DNA of 64,000 nt from Pseudomonas parakoreensis (GCF_021602155.1 NZ_BQHY01000005.1:124001-188000), one strand, 5' to 3'; positions 8,449 through 17,153 are shown, counted from the stretch's first letter. Notes: generated from the letters alone by a model not told the origin. Numbers and translations are program-made.

Positions 8449-9357
8449 ATGGAACATCAATCCCTGACCCAACCGGTCGGCGCCGCAGACGTGCGCCCGG
8501 CGCGCGGTGTTTCGCCGACCGCCCGGGCGTGGTTTTTCCTCACGCCGTCGATGCTGTTTCTCGGTGTGCTGATCGCCGCCAGTCTGCTGGTGCTGCGCAT
8601 GAGTGTCGGCACTAAAGGCGCGGAGTGGAGCGGGTTCAGCCTCGCCAGCTACGCGCAATTGCTCGAACCCTATTACCTGAAATCCCTGCTGCTGACCCTG
8701 CGTCTGGCGTTGATCAGTGCGGTGATCGCCGTGCTGCTGGCGATCCCGGTGGCGTACACCATGTCACGCCTGACCTCGCCGTTCGTGCGGCGGATCTTTC
8801 TCGCGGCGGTGCTGTTGCCGCTGCTGGTCAACTTGTTGCTGCAAAGCTACGGCTGGCTGGTGATTCTCGGCCCGGGCGGGATGCTCAACCAGACGCTGAT
8901 GGGCCTGGGTCTGATCAAGCGCCCGATCATGCTGCTGTACAACCAGAACGGCGTGCTGATGGGCCTGGTGCAGACTGCGTTTCCACTGGCGGTGTTGCCG
9001 ATTGCCAGCGCCATGCGCGGTGTCGCGCGCACCTACGAAGAGGCCGCCGCAACCCTGGGCGCCAGCCGTTTTCAGGTGTTCCGCCAGGTGGTGTTGCCGA
9101 TGAGTCTGCCGGGGATCATCACCGGGGCGACGCTGGTGTTCGCCTACAACGCCAGCAGTTTTGTCGTGCCGTTGCTGCTCGGTGGTCGCCGTGTGCCGAT
9201 GCTCGCGGTGATGGTGCATGACCAGATCGCGCCGCTGATGAACTGGCCCGCCGCATCGGCGGCCGGGGTGGTGCTGATCGTCACCACGCTGGCGATCATG
9301 ACCCTGTCCGAATACATCACTGGCCGTCGTCGGCGCCTGCTGGAGGCTTCGCAATGA
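8449..9357 (+). CDS. ABC transporter permease (PotB-like)
   Basis: This 302-residue inner-membrane protein has about six transmembrane segments (first at residues 27-48, FFLTPSMLFLGVLIAASLLVL). The binding-protein-dependent transport EAA loop is EEAAATLGASRFQVFRQVVL (residues about 197-216), the contact point for the ATPase. It is the first permease of the importer; the next permease overlaps it by 4 bases (ATGA). The MSRLTSPFVRR and LLVNLLLQSYGWLVILGPGG segments are typical of PotB-type polyamine permeases. Confidence 0.9.
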   Translation: MEHQSLTQPVGAADVRPARGVSPTARAWFFLTPSMLFLGVLIAASLLVLRMSVGTKGAEWSGFSLASYAQLLEPYYLKSLLLTLRLALISAVIAVLLAIPVAYTMSRLTSPFVRRIFLAAVLLPLLVNLLLQSYGWLVILGPGGMLNQTLMGLGLIKRPIMLLYNQNGVLMGLVQTAFPLAVLPIASAMRGVARTYEEAAATLGASRFQVFRQVVLPMSLPGIITGATLVFAYNASSFVVPLLLGGRRVPMLAVMVHDQIAPLMNWPAASAAGVVLIVTTLAIMTLSEYITGRRRRLLEASQ

Positions 9358-10202
9358 GTACCCTGACCAACAAGCGCATGGCGCTGCTGCCCGGCGACAC
9401 CGGCAAGTTCGCCGGGATCCTTTCCGGGGTCATTCTGCTGCTGGCGGTGTTGCCGATCCTGACCATGATCGTCATGTCGTTCAGCGGTGCGTCGAACCTC
9501 GACTTCCCGCCGAGCAGCTACAGCCTGCAATGGTACAAGGCGGCCTGGCACACCTTCGTCTCGCCGGACGCCAGTGATGTGTTGAGCCTCGGCCAGGCCA
9601 TGGCCACCAGCCTGCTGGTGTCGTGCCTGACCATGGTCTTCGCCACGCTGATCGCGGTGCCCGCCGCCTATGCGCTGACCCGCTGCGAGTTCCGTGGCAA
9701 AGCCGTGGCGCTGCAACTGATGTCGCTGCCGCTGGTGTTTCCGATGGTGGTGTTGGGTTTGGCGTTGCTGCTGGTGTTCGACAGCCTGCCGTTTCACCTG
9801 ACCACCTCGCGGCTGGTGATTGCCCACGTGATTCTGGCGCTGCCGTTCGTGGTGAAAAACTGCACCGCCGCGATGCTCTCCATCGGCAGTGAAGTCGAAG
9901 AGGCGGCGCGGATGCTCGGCGCCTCACCGCTGCGGGCGATTGTCGATGTGGTGGTGCCGTTGATGAAGTCGGGGATTCTGGCGGGGATGCTGCTGGCGTT
10001 CATCGTCTCGTTCAACGAATTCACCGTGACCTATTTCCTCTACACCATCGACGTCATGACCGTGCCGATCTGGATGTACAGCCGCACCGTGTCATCGCTC
10101 GACCCTACCGTGTTCTCGTTTGCCGTGCTGATCGTGCTGATCGACTTCGTCCTGATCTGGGCGCTGGAGAAGCTGGTGGGCGAGGGCGGCGTTTCCTTTT
10201 GA
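9354..10202 (+). CDS. ABC transporter permease (PotC-like)
   Basis: This 282-residue second permease has about six membrane spans (first at residues 21-44). The EAA loop EEAARMLGASPLRAIVDVVV lies at about residues 182-201. The start overlaps the previous stop, and GGAGG lies just upstream inside the previous gene. SFNEFTVTYFLYTIDVMTVP near residues 222-241 is a PotC-type signature. With the preceding permease it forms the membrane channel of the importer. Confidence 0.9.
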   Translation: MSTLTNKRMALLPGDTGKFAGILSGVILLLAVLPILTMIVMSFSGASNLDFPPSSYSLQWYKAAWHTFVSPDASDVLSLGQAMATSLLVSCLTMVFATLIAVPAAYALTRCEFRGKAVALQLMSLPLVFPMVVLGLALLLVFDSLPFHLTTSRLVIAHVILALPFVVKNCTAAMLSIGSEVEEAARMLGASPLRAIVDVVVPLMKSGILAGMLLAFIVSFNEFTVTYFLYTIDVMTVPIWMYSRTVSSLDPTVFSFAVLIVLIDFVLIWALEKLVGEGGVSF

Positions 10203-10215
10203 TTTGAGGTGCAAC

Positions 10216-11271
10216 ATGACTGGTCTGATTCTGGAAAACGTCGAGAAATTCTACGGTTCGGCTTGCGCGGTACAGGACGTCAACCTGCATTTGCCGGAAG
10301 GCAAACTGGTGTGTTTTCTCGGCCCGTCGGGCTGTGGCAAAACCACCTTGTTGCGGATGATCGCCGGGCTGGAAACCCTCACCGGCGGCGAGATTCGCCT
10401 CGATGGCGAGGACATCGGTCGCACCCCGGCGCACTTGCGCAACTTCGGCATGGTGTTCCAGTCGCTGGCGCTGTTTCCGCACATGACCGTTGGCGAGAAC
10501 ATCGCCTACCCGCTGAAACTGCGCGGCGTGAGCAAGGCCGAGCAGCAGACGCGGGTAGTGGAGTTGCTGGAGCTGATCCAGTTGCAAGCGATGATCGACC
10601 GGCCGGTGGCGAAGCTCTCCGGCGGGCAACGACAGCGGGTGGCGATTGCCCGGGCCATCGCCTCGCGGCCGAAAATCCTCCTGCTCGACGAACCGCTGTC
10701 GGCGCTGGACGCCAAGCTCCGCGAGTCGATGCAGGTGGAAATCCGCCAGTTGCAGCAGCGTTTGAACATCACCACGATCATGGTCACCCATGATCAGCGC
10801 GAAGCCATGACCATGGCCGATATCGTCGTGGTGCTCGGCGAGCACAAGGTGCAGCAGGTGGGCACGCCGATCGAAATCTATCGGCACCCGGCCAACGAGT
10901 TCGTCGCCGACTTCATCGGTTCGGGCAACATCTTTCCGGCCACGGCGCTGGGCGACGGCAAAGTCAGCCTGCCGGGCGGTGATGCGCTGCAAGTACCGAT
11001 CTGCAGCAGCATCGAGGCGGGGCAGAAGGTGAAGATGCTGATTCGTCCGGAAGACCTGCAACTGTCCGCGCCACAGGCGACGGCGGGCAATCGCTTGCTC
11101 GGGAAGGTGACGTTCGTGAGGGATATCGGGGCGACCATCGAGACCACGGTGGAGTGTTCCGGGGTGACGTTCACCGCATTGAGCACGCCGTGTCAGGGGA
11201 TCGGTTTGGGAATCGGGCATCCGGTGTCGGTGACGTTGCCGAGCGAGGCGTGTCGGGTACTCGGTGCCTGA
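10216..11271 (+). CDS. ABC transporter ATP-binding protein (PotA-like)
   Basis: This 351-residue ATPase has Walker A GPSGCGKTT (residues about 36-44), Q-loop FQSLALFPHM, signature LSGGQRQRVAIARA, Walker B ILLLDEPLSALDAK, and the switch histidine in VMVTHDQREAMTMA. A TOBE-type C-terminal domain (residues about 270-350) marks it as a MalK/PotA-type subunit. The start is ATG 10216 behind TGAGGTGCAAC; a TTG at 10204 is possible but less likely. It is the last gene of the operon that starts at 3886 and energises import by the two upstream permeases. Confidence 0.92.
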   Translation: MTGLILENVEKFYGSACAVQDVNLHLPEGKLVCFLGPSGCGKTTLLRMIAGLETLTGGEIRLDGEDIGRTPAHLRNFGMVFQSLALFPHMTVGENIAYPLKLRGVSKAEQQTRVVELLELIQLQAMIDRPVAKLSGGQRQRVAIARAIASRPKILLLDEPLSALDAKLRESMQVEIRQLQQRLNITTIMVTHDQREAMTMADIVVVLGEHKVQQVGTPIEIYRHPANEFVADFIGSGNIFPATALGDGKVSLPGGDALQVPICSSIEAGQKVKMLIRPEDLQLSAPQATAGNRLLGKVTFVRDIGATIETTVECSGVTFTALSTPCQGIGLGIGHPVSVTLPSEACRVLGA

Positions 11272-11300
11272 TTCTGGATTGAGGTTGTCTTGACTGGCCC

Positions 11301-11396
11301 CATCGCTGGCAAGCCAGCTCCCACAGAGTTTTGTGCTGAACACAGAATGTGTGCACACCCGAAGAAACTGTGGGAGCTGGCTTGCCAGCGATGGCG
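11301..11396. repeat. REP-type inverted repeat (GCCAGCTCCCACA family)
   Basis: CATCGCTGGCAAGCCAGCTC at 11301 and GAGCTGGCTTGCCAGCGATG ending near 11395 form a long inverted repeat. It lies downstream of the ABC operon and of the convergent AraC gene. Confidence 0.85.
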
Positions 11397-11422
11397 TCAA
11401 TCGATACAACACAACACCTTGA

Positions 11423-12361
11423 TCAGACCGACTGCCGCAACCGCGCCAGATCCCTTAACGGCGGCGCACCAAACAAGCGGCTGTACTCACGGCTGAATTG
11501 CGACGGGCTTTCATAGCCCACGCGATAGCCCGCTGCCGACGCTTCCAGCCCTTCGGCCAGCATCAGGCGCCGCGCCTCTTGCAGGCGCAGTTGCTTTTGA
11601 TATTGCAGCGGACTCATCGCGGTCATCGCCTTGAAACGGTGATGCAGGGTCGAGACGCTGAGGTTCACTTCTTTCGCCAGATCATCGATGCGCAGCGGCT
11701 GTTCGAAGTTGCCGTTGAGCCATTTGATCGCCTGACTGATGCGATGGCTCTGACTGTTGGCAATCGCAATCTCATACAAACGGTGGCCCTGCGGACTGCG
11801 CAGCAGGCGATAGAGAATCTCCCGGCGAATCAGTGGCGCGAGCATGGCGATGTCTTTCGGCGCATCCAGCAGTCGCGCCAGACGCAACACCGCGTCGAGC
11901 ATCGCGCTGTCGATCTTCTCCACATACAGGCCGCGCCCGGTCGGCCGGGTCGGCACGCCCATGGGGCCGGCGTCGGCGATCAGTGCGGTGATTTCCGCCG
12001 GGTCGATGTCCAGGCGCACGGCGAGGATCGGCTCCTCCGGCGAGACATTTACTACCCGCCCGCTGAGCGGCATCGAGACCGAGACCACCAGGTAATTCAG
12101 CGGGTCGTAATTGAAGAACTCATCGGCCAGCCGTACCTCTTTGCGACCCTGGGCCATGATGCACAGCGCCGGTTGCGCGAGCACCGGGGCGAAATCATGG
12201 GATTTTGTGTGGCGCGACATGAACAGTGAGCCGATGGCGGTCTGGTAACTGCCGTCGTCCGTGGTGTTGCGGCGGATGATCGCCGCGAGTTCTGCGCGCT
12301 GTTTTTCCATGTCGGCATCGGGCGGAGACTGGAAACGATCGAATGACGTCATGCGCGGCAT
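11423..12361 (-). CDS. AraC-family transcriptional regulator
   Basis: This 312-residue protein has an N-terminal AraC_N-type (YqhC-like) ligand domain, including PALCIMAQGRKEVRLADE and NYLVVSVSMPLSGRVV. The C-terminal double HTH covers residues about 210-305: RIDDLAKEVNLSVSTLHHRF, then RRLMLAEGLEASAAGYRVGY followed by SPSQFSREYSRLFG. ATG 12361 is the first start; ATG 12352 is equally possible. It converges on the ABC operon. Its targets are unknown; regulators of this subgroup often control nearby aldehyde or oxidoreductase genes. Confidence 0.92.
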   Translation of the reverse strand: MPRMTSFDRFQSPPDADMEKQRAELAAIIRRNTTDDGSYQTAIGSLFMSRHTKSHDFAPVLAQPALCIMAQGRKEVRLADEFFNYDPLNYLVVSVSMPLSGRVVNVSPEEPILAVRLDIDPAEITALIADAGPMGVPTRPTGRGLYVEKIDSAMLDAVLRLARLLDAPKDIAMLAPLIRREILYRLLRSPQGHRLYEIAIANSQSHRISQAIKWLNGNFEQPLRIDDLAKEVNLSVSTLHHRFKAMTAMSPLQYQKQLRLQEARRLMLAEGLEASAAGYRVGYESPSQFSREYSRLFGAPPLRDLARLRQSV

Positions 12362-12514
12362 CCTCTGCTAAGACGGTGGAATGGGGCAGAGACTATATTT
12401 GTGCAAGCGCCAGCGGTAGACACATCCTGTCAAATGCTTGCCTGATTCTGCATCGGCTGCTTTTGTGCCGCCGCGATCAGCCTGCATCCGACGCACAGTG
12501 CCTGCGGTCAAATC

Positions 12515-12597
12515 CCCCTGTAGGAGCTGCCGAAGGCTGCGATCTTTTGATTTTAAAAGCGAAAGTCAAAAGATCGCAGCCTTCGGCAGCTCCTACA
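12515..12597. repeat. REP-type inverted repeat (GTAGGAGCTGCC family)
   Basis: CCCCTGTAGGAGCTGCCGAA is mirrored by TTCGGCAGCTCCTACA, with inner arms GATCTTTTGA and TCAAAAGATC. It occupies the middle of the 421-bp gap between the AraC gene start (12361) and the next gene (12783). Nothing else could be assigned in that gap beyond the expected promoters. Confidence 0.85.
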
Positions 12598-12782
12598 CAA
12601 AACTCGTATGACAGCGGTGTGACAGGGCTTTAGCGGTGGTTGCCAGTCGTTTATGCAGTCTCGCAGGATTGTGCAACAGGGCGGCAGGAATCGACTAACG
12701 GCACCTTGCGCGCGGCCCTTAACCTTGGATCCTGTCGCAGCCCGTCCCCCGGCTGCCACGCGACTCCCTGGGAGGGTTGAAC

Positions 12783-13136
12783 ATGTCCAAGCAGATTCCC
12801 GTCAGTCATATGGCCTTCGTTCGAGCGCGCGCCGGCCGCTCCGCCGAACTGGGTATGCGCCTCAGTGCCTTGATCGAACCGTCACGCAACGCCCCCGGTT
12901 GCCTGAACTTCGCCTTGCAGCAGTCGCAATGCGATCCGGAGCTGTGGCTGGTCTCCGGTTTCTGGAGCCATCAACAGGCGATGACCGCGTATTTCAACAG
13001 CCCGTCGATGCAGATTTTTGCCGAGCTGGTCCAGGACCTGGTGGTCAACAGCCTGGATTTCCACACCTTCAAAGAGGTGTCAGCGGTGCAGGCGCTGGGA
13101 CAATACCCGGCACCGATACACAAACTCGCCGGTTGA
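12783..13136 (+). CDS. Antibiotic biosynthesis monooxygenase (ABM)-domain protein
   Basis: This 117-residue protein has the ABM ferredoxin-like fold wording: HMAFVRARAGRSAELGMRLS, PSRNAPGCLNFALQQS, and LWLVSGFWSHQQAMTAYFNS. ABM proteins act as small cofactor-free monooxygenases on quinol-type substrates, or simply bind small molecules. ATG 12783 has GGGAGGG 7 bases upstream; a TTG at 12777 is in frame. A small hypothetical gene follows. The substrate is unknown. Confidence 0.8.
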   Translation: MSKQIPVSHMAFVRARAGRSAELGMRLSALIEPSRNAPGCLNFALQQSQCDPELWLVSGFWSHQQAMTAYFNSPSMQIFAELVQDLVVNSLDFHTFKEVSAVQALGQYPAPIHKLAG

Positions 13137-13179
13137 GGGTTTAATGTCCGGCTTATTGGTCTGAGCCAGGATGTGTGCC

Positions 13180-13422
13180 ATGGCACGTAAAGAGTTCGAA
13201 CATTTCGAAGCAGTCTCCGCAGTCGTCCCCGTCGAGCTGGGCGGCAACAAGGGTTATCACGCGGCAATCGCGGTCAAGGCCCTGGTCGATGGCGGTGCGC
13301 CACGTTTCCATAAACTGCTGGGTGATCAGGTGTTCCCCGGCGCCATCGCTGCCGATGACGCGGCGACCCAGGAGCTGGAACGTCTGCAGGGCGTCACTGA
13401 TGACGCCGAGCTGATCTGGTAA
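13180..13422 (+). CDS. Small conserved hypothetical protein
   Basis: This 80-residue soluble protein begins MARKEFEHFEAVSAVVPVEL and ends DDAELIW. It has no signal peptide, membrane segment or motif that I recognise. It is acidic at the C-terminus. ATG 13180 gives a simple start with AGCCAGG about 10 bases before; ATG 13171 is also in frame. It lies 43 bp after the ABM gene in the same direction, so the two may be cotranscribed. Confidence 0.65.
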   Translation: MARKEFEHFEAVSAVVPVELGGNKGYHAAIAVKALVDGGAPRFHKLLGDQVFPGAIAADDAATQELERLQGVTDDAELIW

Positions 13423-13428
13423 CTGCGC

Positions 13429-14058
13429 TTACTTGCCCGCCCCCGGGCGCCACATTTTGAACAGGGCTTCAGGCCCCAACTGGAAATAATCCGCCGGCCC
13501 GCCGCCGCGCAGAATCGGTTCTGCCGCGGCGGTGTCGTAGATCCCGTCCTTCAACAGCCACTTGGCGATATGCACGGCAACCACTTCACCGAGAATCAGC
13601 CAGCTCGGCACGGTTTCGCCATCGGCGCGCTGCAACTGAATGATCTGCGTGACCTTGCATTCGAAGGACACCGGGCTTTCGGCTACCCGTGGCACTGCAA
13701 TCAGCTTCGACGCCACCGGCGTCAGTCCCGCCAATTCAAACTCGTTGACCTCGGGCGCGACCATCGCGCAGCTCTGGTTCATCTGCTCGGCCAGCGGCCG
13801 GGTGGCGAGGTTCCAGGCGAATTCGCCGGTCTGCTCGATGTTGTTCAGGCTGTCTTTGCGTCCGACGCTGGAAAAACCAATGATCGGCGGAATGTAGTTG
13901 AACGCGTTGAAGAAGCTGTAAGGCGCAAGGTTCAGCCGGCCGTGGGCATCCTGCGAAGAAATCCAGCCGATAGGGCGCGGGCCGACGATGGCGTTGAACG
14001 GATCGTGGGGCAGGCCGTGGCCGTGAGCGGGTTCGTAGAAGTGGATGTCATCGGACAT
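13429..14058 (-). CDS. Flavin reductase-like FMN-binding protein
   Basis: This 209-residue protein has the flavin reductase / DIM6-NTAB split-barrel domain: GPRPIGWISSQDAHGRLNLA followed by PYSFFNAFNYIPPIIGFSS, and NIEQTGEFAWNLAT. This is the typical FMN-binding wording of the family (PF01613). Such proteins reduce FMN with NAD(P)H for partner oxygenases, or act as flavin-dependent enzymes themselves. It is convergent with the small gene ending at 13422, 6 bp away. The partner is unknown. Confidence 0.86.
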   Translation of the reverse strand: MSDDIHFYEPAHGHGLPHDPFNAIVGPRPIGWISSQDAHGRLNLAPYSFFNAFNYIPPIIGFSSVGRKDSLNNIEQTGEFAWNLATRPLAEQMNQSCAMVAPEVNEFELAGLTPVASKLIAVPRVAESPVSFECKVTQIIQLQRADGETVPSWLILGEVVAVHIAKWLLKDGIYDTAAAEPILRGGGPADYFQLGPEALFKMWRPGAGK

Positions 14059-14141
14059 GGCTGGGGTTCCTCAAGAGGGCATTCTGAAAGACGCCATAGT
14101 GTAAGAGCGCACCGCGTATTTCCAGTCAAACGCTGATCCCA

Positions 14142-14230
14142 CTGTAGGAGCTGCCGAAGGCTGCGATCTTTTGATCTTGCTCTTAAAAACAAAATCAAAA
14201 GATCGCAGCCTTCGGCAGCTCCTACAGGGG
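14142..14230. repeat. REP-type inverted repeat (GTAGGAGCTGCC family)
   Basis: CTGTAGGAGCTGCCGAAGGC is mirrored by GCCTTCGGCAGCTCCTACAG, with inner arms GATCTTTTGATC and AAATCAAAAGATC. It lies between the flavin reductase gene and the secreted repeat-peptide gene. Confidence 0.85.
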
Positions 14231-14311
14231 ATTTTGGTGGATTTGAGAATTGTGCGGCTTCAGAAATGACTAAGCCCGGCCGAAGCCGGGCTGTGGAAGA
14301 GCTGCTGATAT

Positions 14312-14587
14312 TCAGCTGATGGCTGCAGCAGTACCGGTTTTATCGAAGCCGTCAGCCGCGATGGCGTTGGCAGTACCGGTCTTGTCGAAGCCATCGGCAG
14401 CCACGGTTTTGCCGATGTTGGTTTTATCGAAACCGTCAGCGGCGTAAGTGCCCGAGTGGCTGGTTTCGATGGCGGCGCTGGCGCCGGAAATGAAGTCGGC
14501 CGATTTGGTTTTGTCCGAACCATCGGCAGCGAAAGTGTTGGCGGCCAATACGGACAGGGTCAGGGCGAGGATCAGTTTGGTTTTCAT
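14312..14587 (-). CDS. Small secreted protein with ADGxDKT repeats
   Basis: This 91-residue protein has a clear signal peptide (MKTKLILALTLSVLAANTFA, cut after residue 20). The mature peptide carries four copies of ADG(F/S)DKT at residues 21-27, 50-56, 64-70 and 78-84, the last three spaced exactly 14 residues apart. The start has GGAG about 9 bases upstream. The mature part is about 70 residues with no cysteines. Short Pseudomonas proteins of this look exist, but I know of no tested function. It is expected in the periplasm or outside the cell. Confidence 0.78.
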   Translation of the reverse strand: MKTKLILALTLSVLAANTFAADGSDKTKSADFISGASAAIETSHSGTYAADGFDKTNIGKTVAADGFDKTGTANAIAADGFDKTGTAAAIS

Positions 14588-14929
14588 GTCAGTTACTCCA
14601 GATGCGTTGGCGATGTGTCTTGCTTGGATCTAATGCTACGCCAACTAAATTGATTAAAAAGCGCAAATAAATGCTAAAAACAATCGATTAACTTGATATT
14701 AAGGGCGGCGCATTCAATTCGCTTTCGTCGTTAGAGCGAGCGCCGCGCAGGTCATCGATCAGGCAGGTGCAGGATGCGGGAGATGCATTAACCGCTAATT
14801 AATGGCCTCCTTCGGGCTGTGTGACAGATTTTTCATACATTCCCGACCGGTTTTTCACCGGTGCAACGCCAGTCTGCCCACGGCCAGAAAACCAAGAACC
14901 AGCCGTCTCACACTGGAGCTTTGCTTGCG
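14588..14929. promoter_or_regulatory. 342-bp divergent intergenic region with possible operators
   Basis: This gap serves both the secreted repeat peptide (minus) and the COG4705 membrane protein (plus). Two things stand out. An inverted repeat CATTAA-N7-TTAATG lies at 14786-14804. The string CCGACCGGTTTTTCAC at 14843-14858 differs at one position from the ColR response-regulator consensus as I remember it; a similar TTTTTCAT lies at 14829-14836. No gene was found here. Confidence 0.4.
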
Positions 14930-15685
14930 ATGAACAAACTGCCTCAAATCACCCTGGCGTTCTGGGTCATGAAAATCTGCGCGACGACCCTGGGGGAAAC
15001 CGCGGGGGACTTGCTGTCGATGACCCTCAACGTCGGTTACGCCCTCAGCTCGCTGATCCTGATCAGCGTGTTCGTGCTGACCCTGATCACCCAGTTGATG
15101 GCCAAGACCTACAAGCCGCTGCTGTACTGGATCGTGATTCTGTCGACCAGCACCGCCGGCACCACCATGTCCGACTTCATGGACCGCACCCTTGAACTGG
15201 GCTACGCCACCGGATCGATGATCCTGATTGCGATTCTGCTGGCGATCTTTGCGGCCTGGCGCCTGAGCGGCGATTCGCTGAACGTCAGCAAGGTGCAGAC
15301 CTTTCGGGGCGAGATGTTCTACTGGATGGCGATTCTGTTTTCCAACACCCTGGGGACCGCGCTCGGCGACTACCTGGCCGATGATTCGGGCCTGGGTTTT
15401 GCCGGTGGCGCGCTGCTGATCGGCTCGACCATTGCCGTGGTGGTCGCGCTCAAATACTTCACCAGGATTTCGACCGTGGTCTTGTTCTGGGTGGCGTTCG
15501 TGCTGACCCGGCCGTTCGGTGCGACCTTGGGTGACCTGATGACCAAATCCCATGAAAAGGGTGGCTTGGACTTCGGCACCATCGGCTCGTCGGCGGTGCT
15601 GGCGGGGATTCTGCTGGTGATGATTGCCGGCGCGTCGTTTGCGCAGAAGCGTTATGGCAAGCCGCCGGTTGCCGAGTTGACTTGA
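14930..15685 (+). CDS. COG4705-type integral membrane protein
   Basis: This 251-residue protein is almost wholly hydrophobic, with about eight transmembrane segments. Internal repeats of the form TTLGETAGDLLS, TTMSDFMDRT, NTLGTALGDYLA and RPFGATLGDLMT show four similar units of about 60 residues. This is the repeat pattern of the uncharacterised COG4705 membrane family. The acidic residues repeated within membrane spans (E/D in each T-x-G-x-x-x-x-D motif) suggest cation binding or transport, but this is inference. ATG 14930 has GGAG 11 bases upstream; the open frame extends to 14861 without good starts. Confidence 0.8.
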   Translation: MNKLPQITLAFWVMKICATTLGETAGDLLSMTLNVGYALSSLILISVFVLTLITQLMAKTYKPLLYWIVILSTSTAGTTMSDFMDRTLELGYATGSMILIAILLAIFAAWRLSGDSLNVSKVQTFRGEMFYWMAILFSNTLGTALGDYLADDSGLGFAGGALLIGSTIAVVVALKYFTRISTVVLFWVAFVLTRPFGATLGDLMTKSHEKGGLDFGTIGSSAVLAGILLVMIAGASFAQKRYGKPPVAELT

Positions 15686-15700
15686 TACCGAGTCGTCCCA

Positions 15701-15792
15701 ATCGCTGGCAAGCCAGCTCCCACAATGATCGGTGATGTTCACCAAATCTGTGTGCACCACCTGAACCTGTGGGAGCTGGCTTGCCAGCGATG
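15701..15792. repeat. REP-type inverted repeat (GCCAGCTCCCACA family)
   Basis: ATCGCTGGCAAGCCAGCTCC is mirrored by GGAGCTGGCTTGCCAGCGAT. It separates the convergent COG4705 and MFS transporter genes. Confidence 0.85.
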
Positions 15793-15833
15793 AGGCCACC
15801 ACAGCCACCGTTGCAGTGGCTGTGAAAACCCGA

Positions 15834-17153
15834 TCAGTCCGTCACGATCCGCGAGTGTTTCTGCGTGTCTTTCATGGTGATGTACACCAGCAACGACACT
15901 GCGATGCACGCGGTCACGTACCAGTAGTAACCGGTTTCCATGCCGATGCTCTTGAACCACAGTGCGATGTATTCGGCGGTGCCGCCGAAGATCGATACGG
16001 TCAGTGCGTAGGGCAGACCGACGCCCAGCGCGCGGATTTCGGTCGGGAACAGTTCGGCTTTCACCACGGCGTTGATCGAGGTGTAGCCGCTGACAATGAT
16101 CAGTGCGGCCATGATCAGGAAGAACGCGCCCCACCAGGTCTGGATGGTGTGCAGGGTCATCAGGATCGGCACGGTGAAGATCGTACCGAGCACGCCGAAA
16201 GCGATCAGGATCGGACGTCGACCGATTTTATCGGACAGGCCACCGATGATCGGTTGCAGGCACATGAACAGGAACAGCGTGGCGGCGGAAATGGTGGTCG
16301 AGTCGGAGATGCTCATGCCGACCGTGTTCACCAGGTATTTTTGCATGTAGGTGGTGTAGGTGTAGAACGCCAGCGTACCGCCCATGGTCAGGCCGACCAC
16401 GGTGAGCAGCTCTTTCGGATGGCGCAGCAAGGTGCGCATGGCGCTTTCCTTGGACTTCTCTTTTTTGGTGAACGACTCGGTCTCTTCCATGCCGCGACGC
16501 AGGTACAGCGCGACGACCGCGCACAGTGCGCCGATGGCGAACGGAATACGCCAGCCCCACGCGTACAGCTGTTCGGTGGTCAGCAGGTTCTGCAGCACGA
16601 TCAGCACACCCAGCGCGATGAGCTGGCCGGAGATCAGGGTCACGTACTGGAAGCTGGAGAAGAAACCGCGACGTTCCTTGGTCGCCATCTCCGACAGGTA
16701 GGTGGCCGAGGTGCCGTATTCGCCGCCGACCGACAGGCCCTGCAGCAAACGGGCAAACACCAGCAGGATCGGCGCGCCGATGCCGATGGTTTCGTAGTTC
16801 GGGCTGAGGGCGATCAGCAAGGAGCCGAAGCACATCAGGTAGACCGAGGCCATCAAGGCTTTCTTGCGACCGACCTTGTCGGCGTAGAGGCCCATCAGCC
16901 AGCCACCGATCGGACGCATCAGGAAGCCCACGGCGAAGATCGCGGCGGTGTTCATCAGTTGCGCGGTGGTGGAACCGGCGGGGAAGAAGGTTTTGGCAAA
17001 GTACAGCGAGAAAGCGGCGTAGACGTACCAGTCATACCACTCGACCATGTTGCCGACCGAGCCGCTGAAGATCGATTTGATCCGGCTGGCGGTGGTTCTT
17101 GCTTTGGCGGGCGCGGCAGCCGACCCAAGGGGCAGGGCGTTGGAGTTATCCAT
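15834..17153 (-). CDS. MFS dicarboxylate/alpha-ketoglutarate:H+ symporter (KgtP/PA5530-like)
   Basis: This 439-residue carrier is of the metabolite:H+ symporter branch of the major facilitator superfamily, with 12 predicted spans. Signature loops are GNMVEWYDWYVYAAFSLYFA (first span), GWLMGLYADKVGRKKAL between spans 2 and 3, RLLQGLSVGGEYGTSATYLSE in span 4, and GGLSDKIGRRPIL between spans 8 and 9. It is closest in wording to alpha-ketoglutarate permease. The start has AAGGA upstream. A sigma-54 promoter (17215-17231) and two palindromic sites lie upstream, and a DctB/DctD-like pair is encoded next door, so expression is probably induced by a C5-dicarboxylate. Confidence 0.9.
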   Translation of the reverse strand: MDNSNALPLGSAAAPAKARTTASRIKSIFSGSVGNMVEWYDWYVYAAFSLYFAKTFFPAGSTTAQLMNTAAIFAVGFLMRPIGGWLMGLYADKVGRKKALMASVYLMCFGSLLIALSPNYETIGIGAPILLVFARLLQGLSVGGEYGTSATYLSEMATKERRGFFSSFQYVTLISGQLIALGVLIVLQNLLTTEQLYAWGWRIPFAIGALCAVVALYLRRGMEETESFTKKEKSKESAMRTLLRHPKELLTVVGLTMGGTLAFYTYTTYMQKYLVNTVGMSISDSTTISAATLFLFMCLQPIIGGLSDKIGRRPILIAFGVLGTIFTVPILMTLHTIQTWWGAFFLIMAALIIVSGYTSINAVVKAELFPTEIRALGVGLPYALTVSIFGGTAEYIALWFKSIGMETGYYWYVTACIAVSLLVYITMKDTQKHSRIVTD

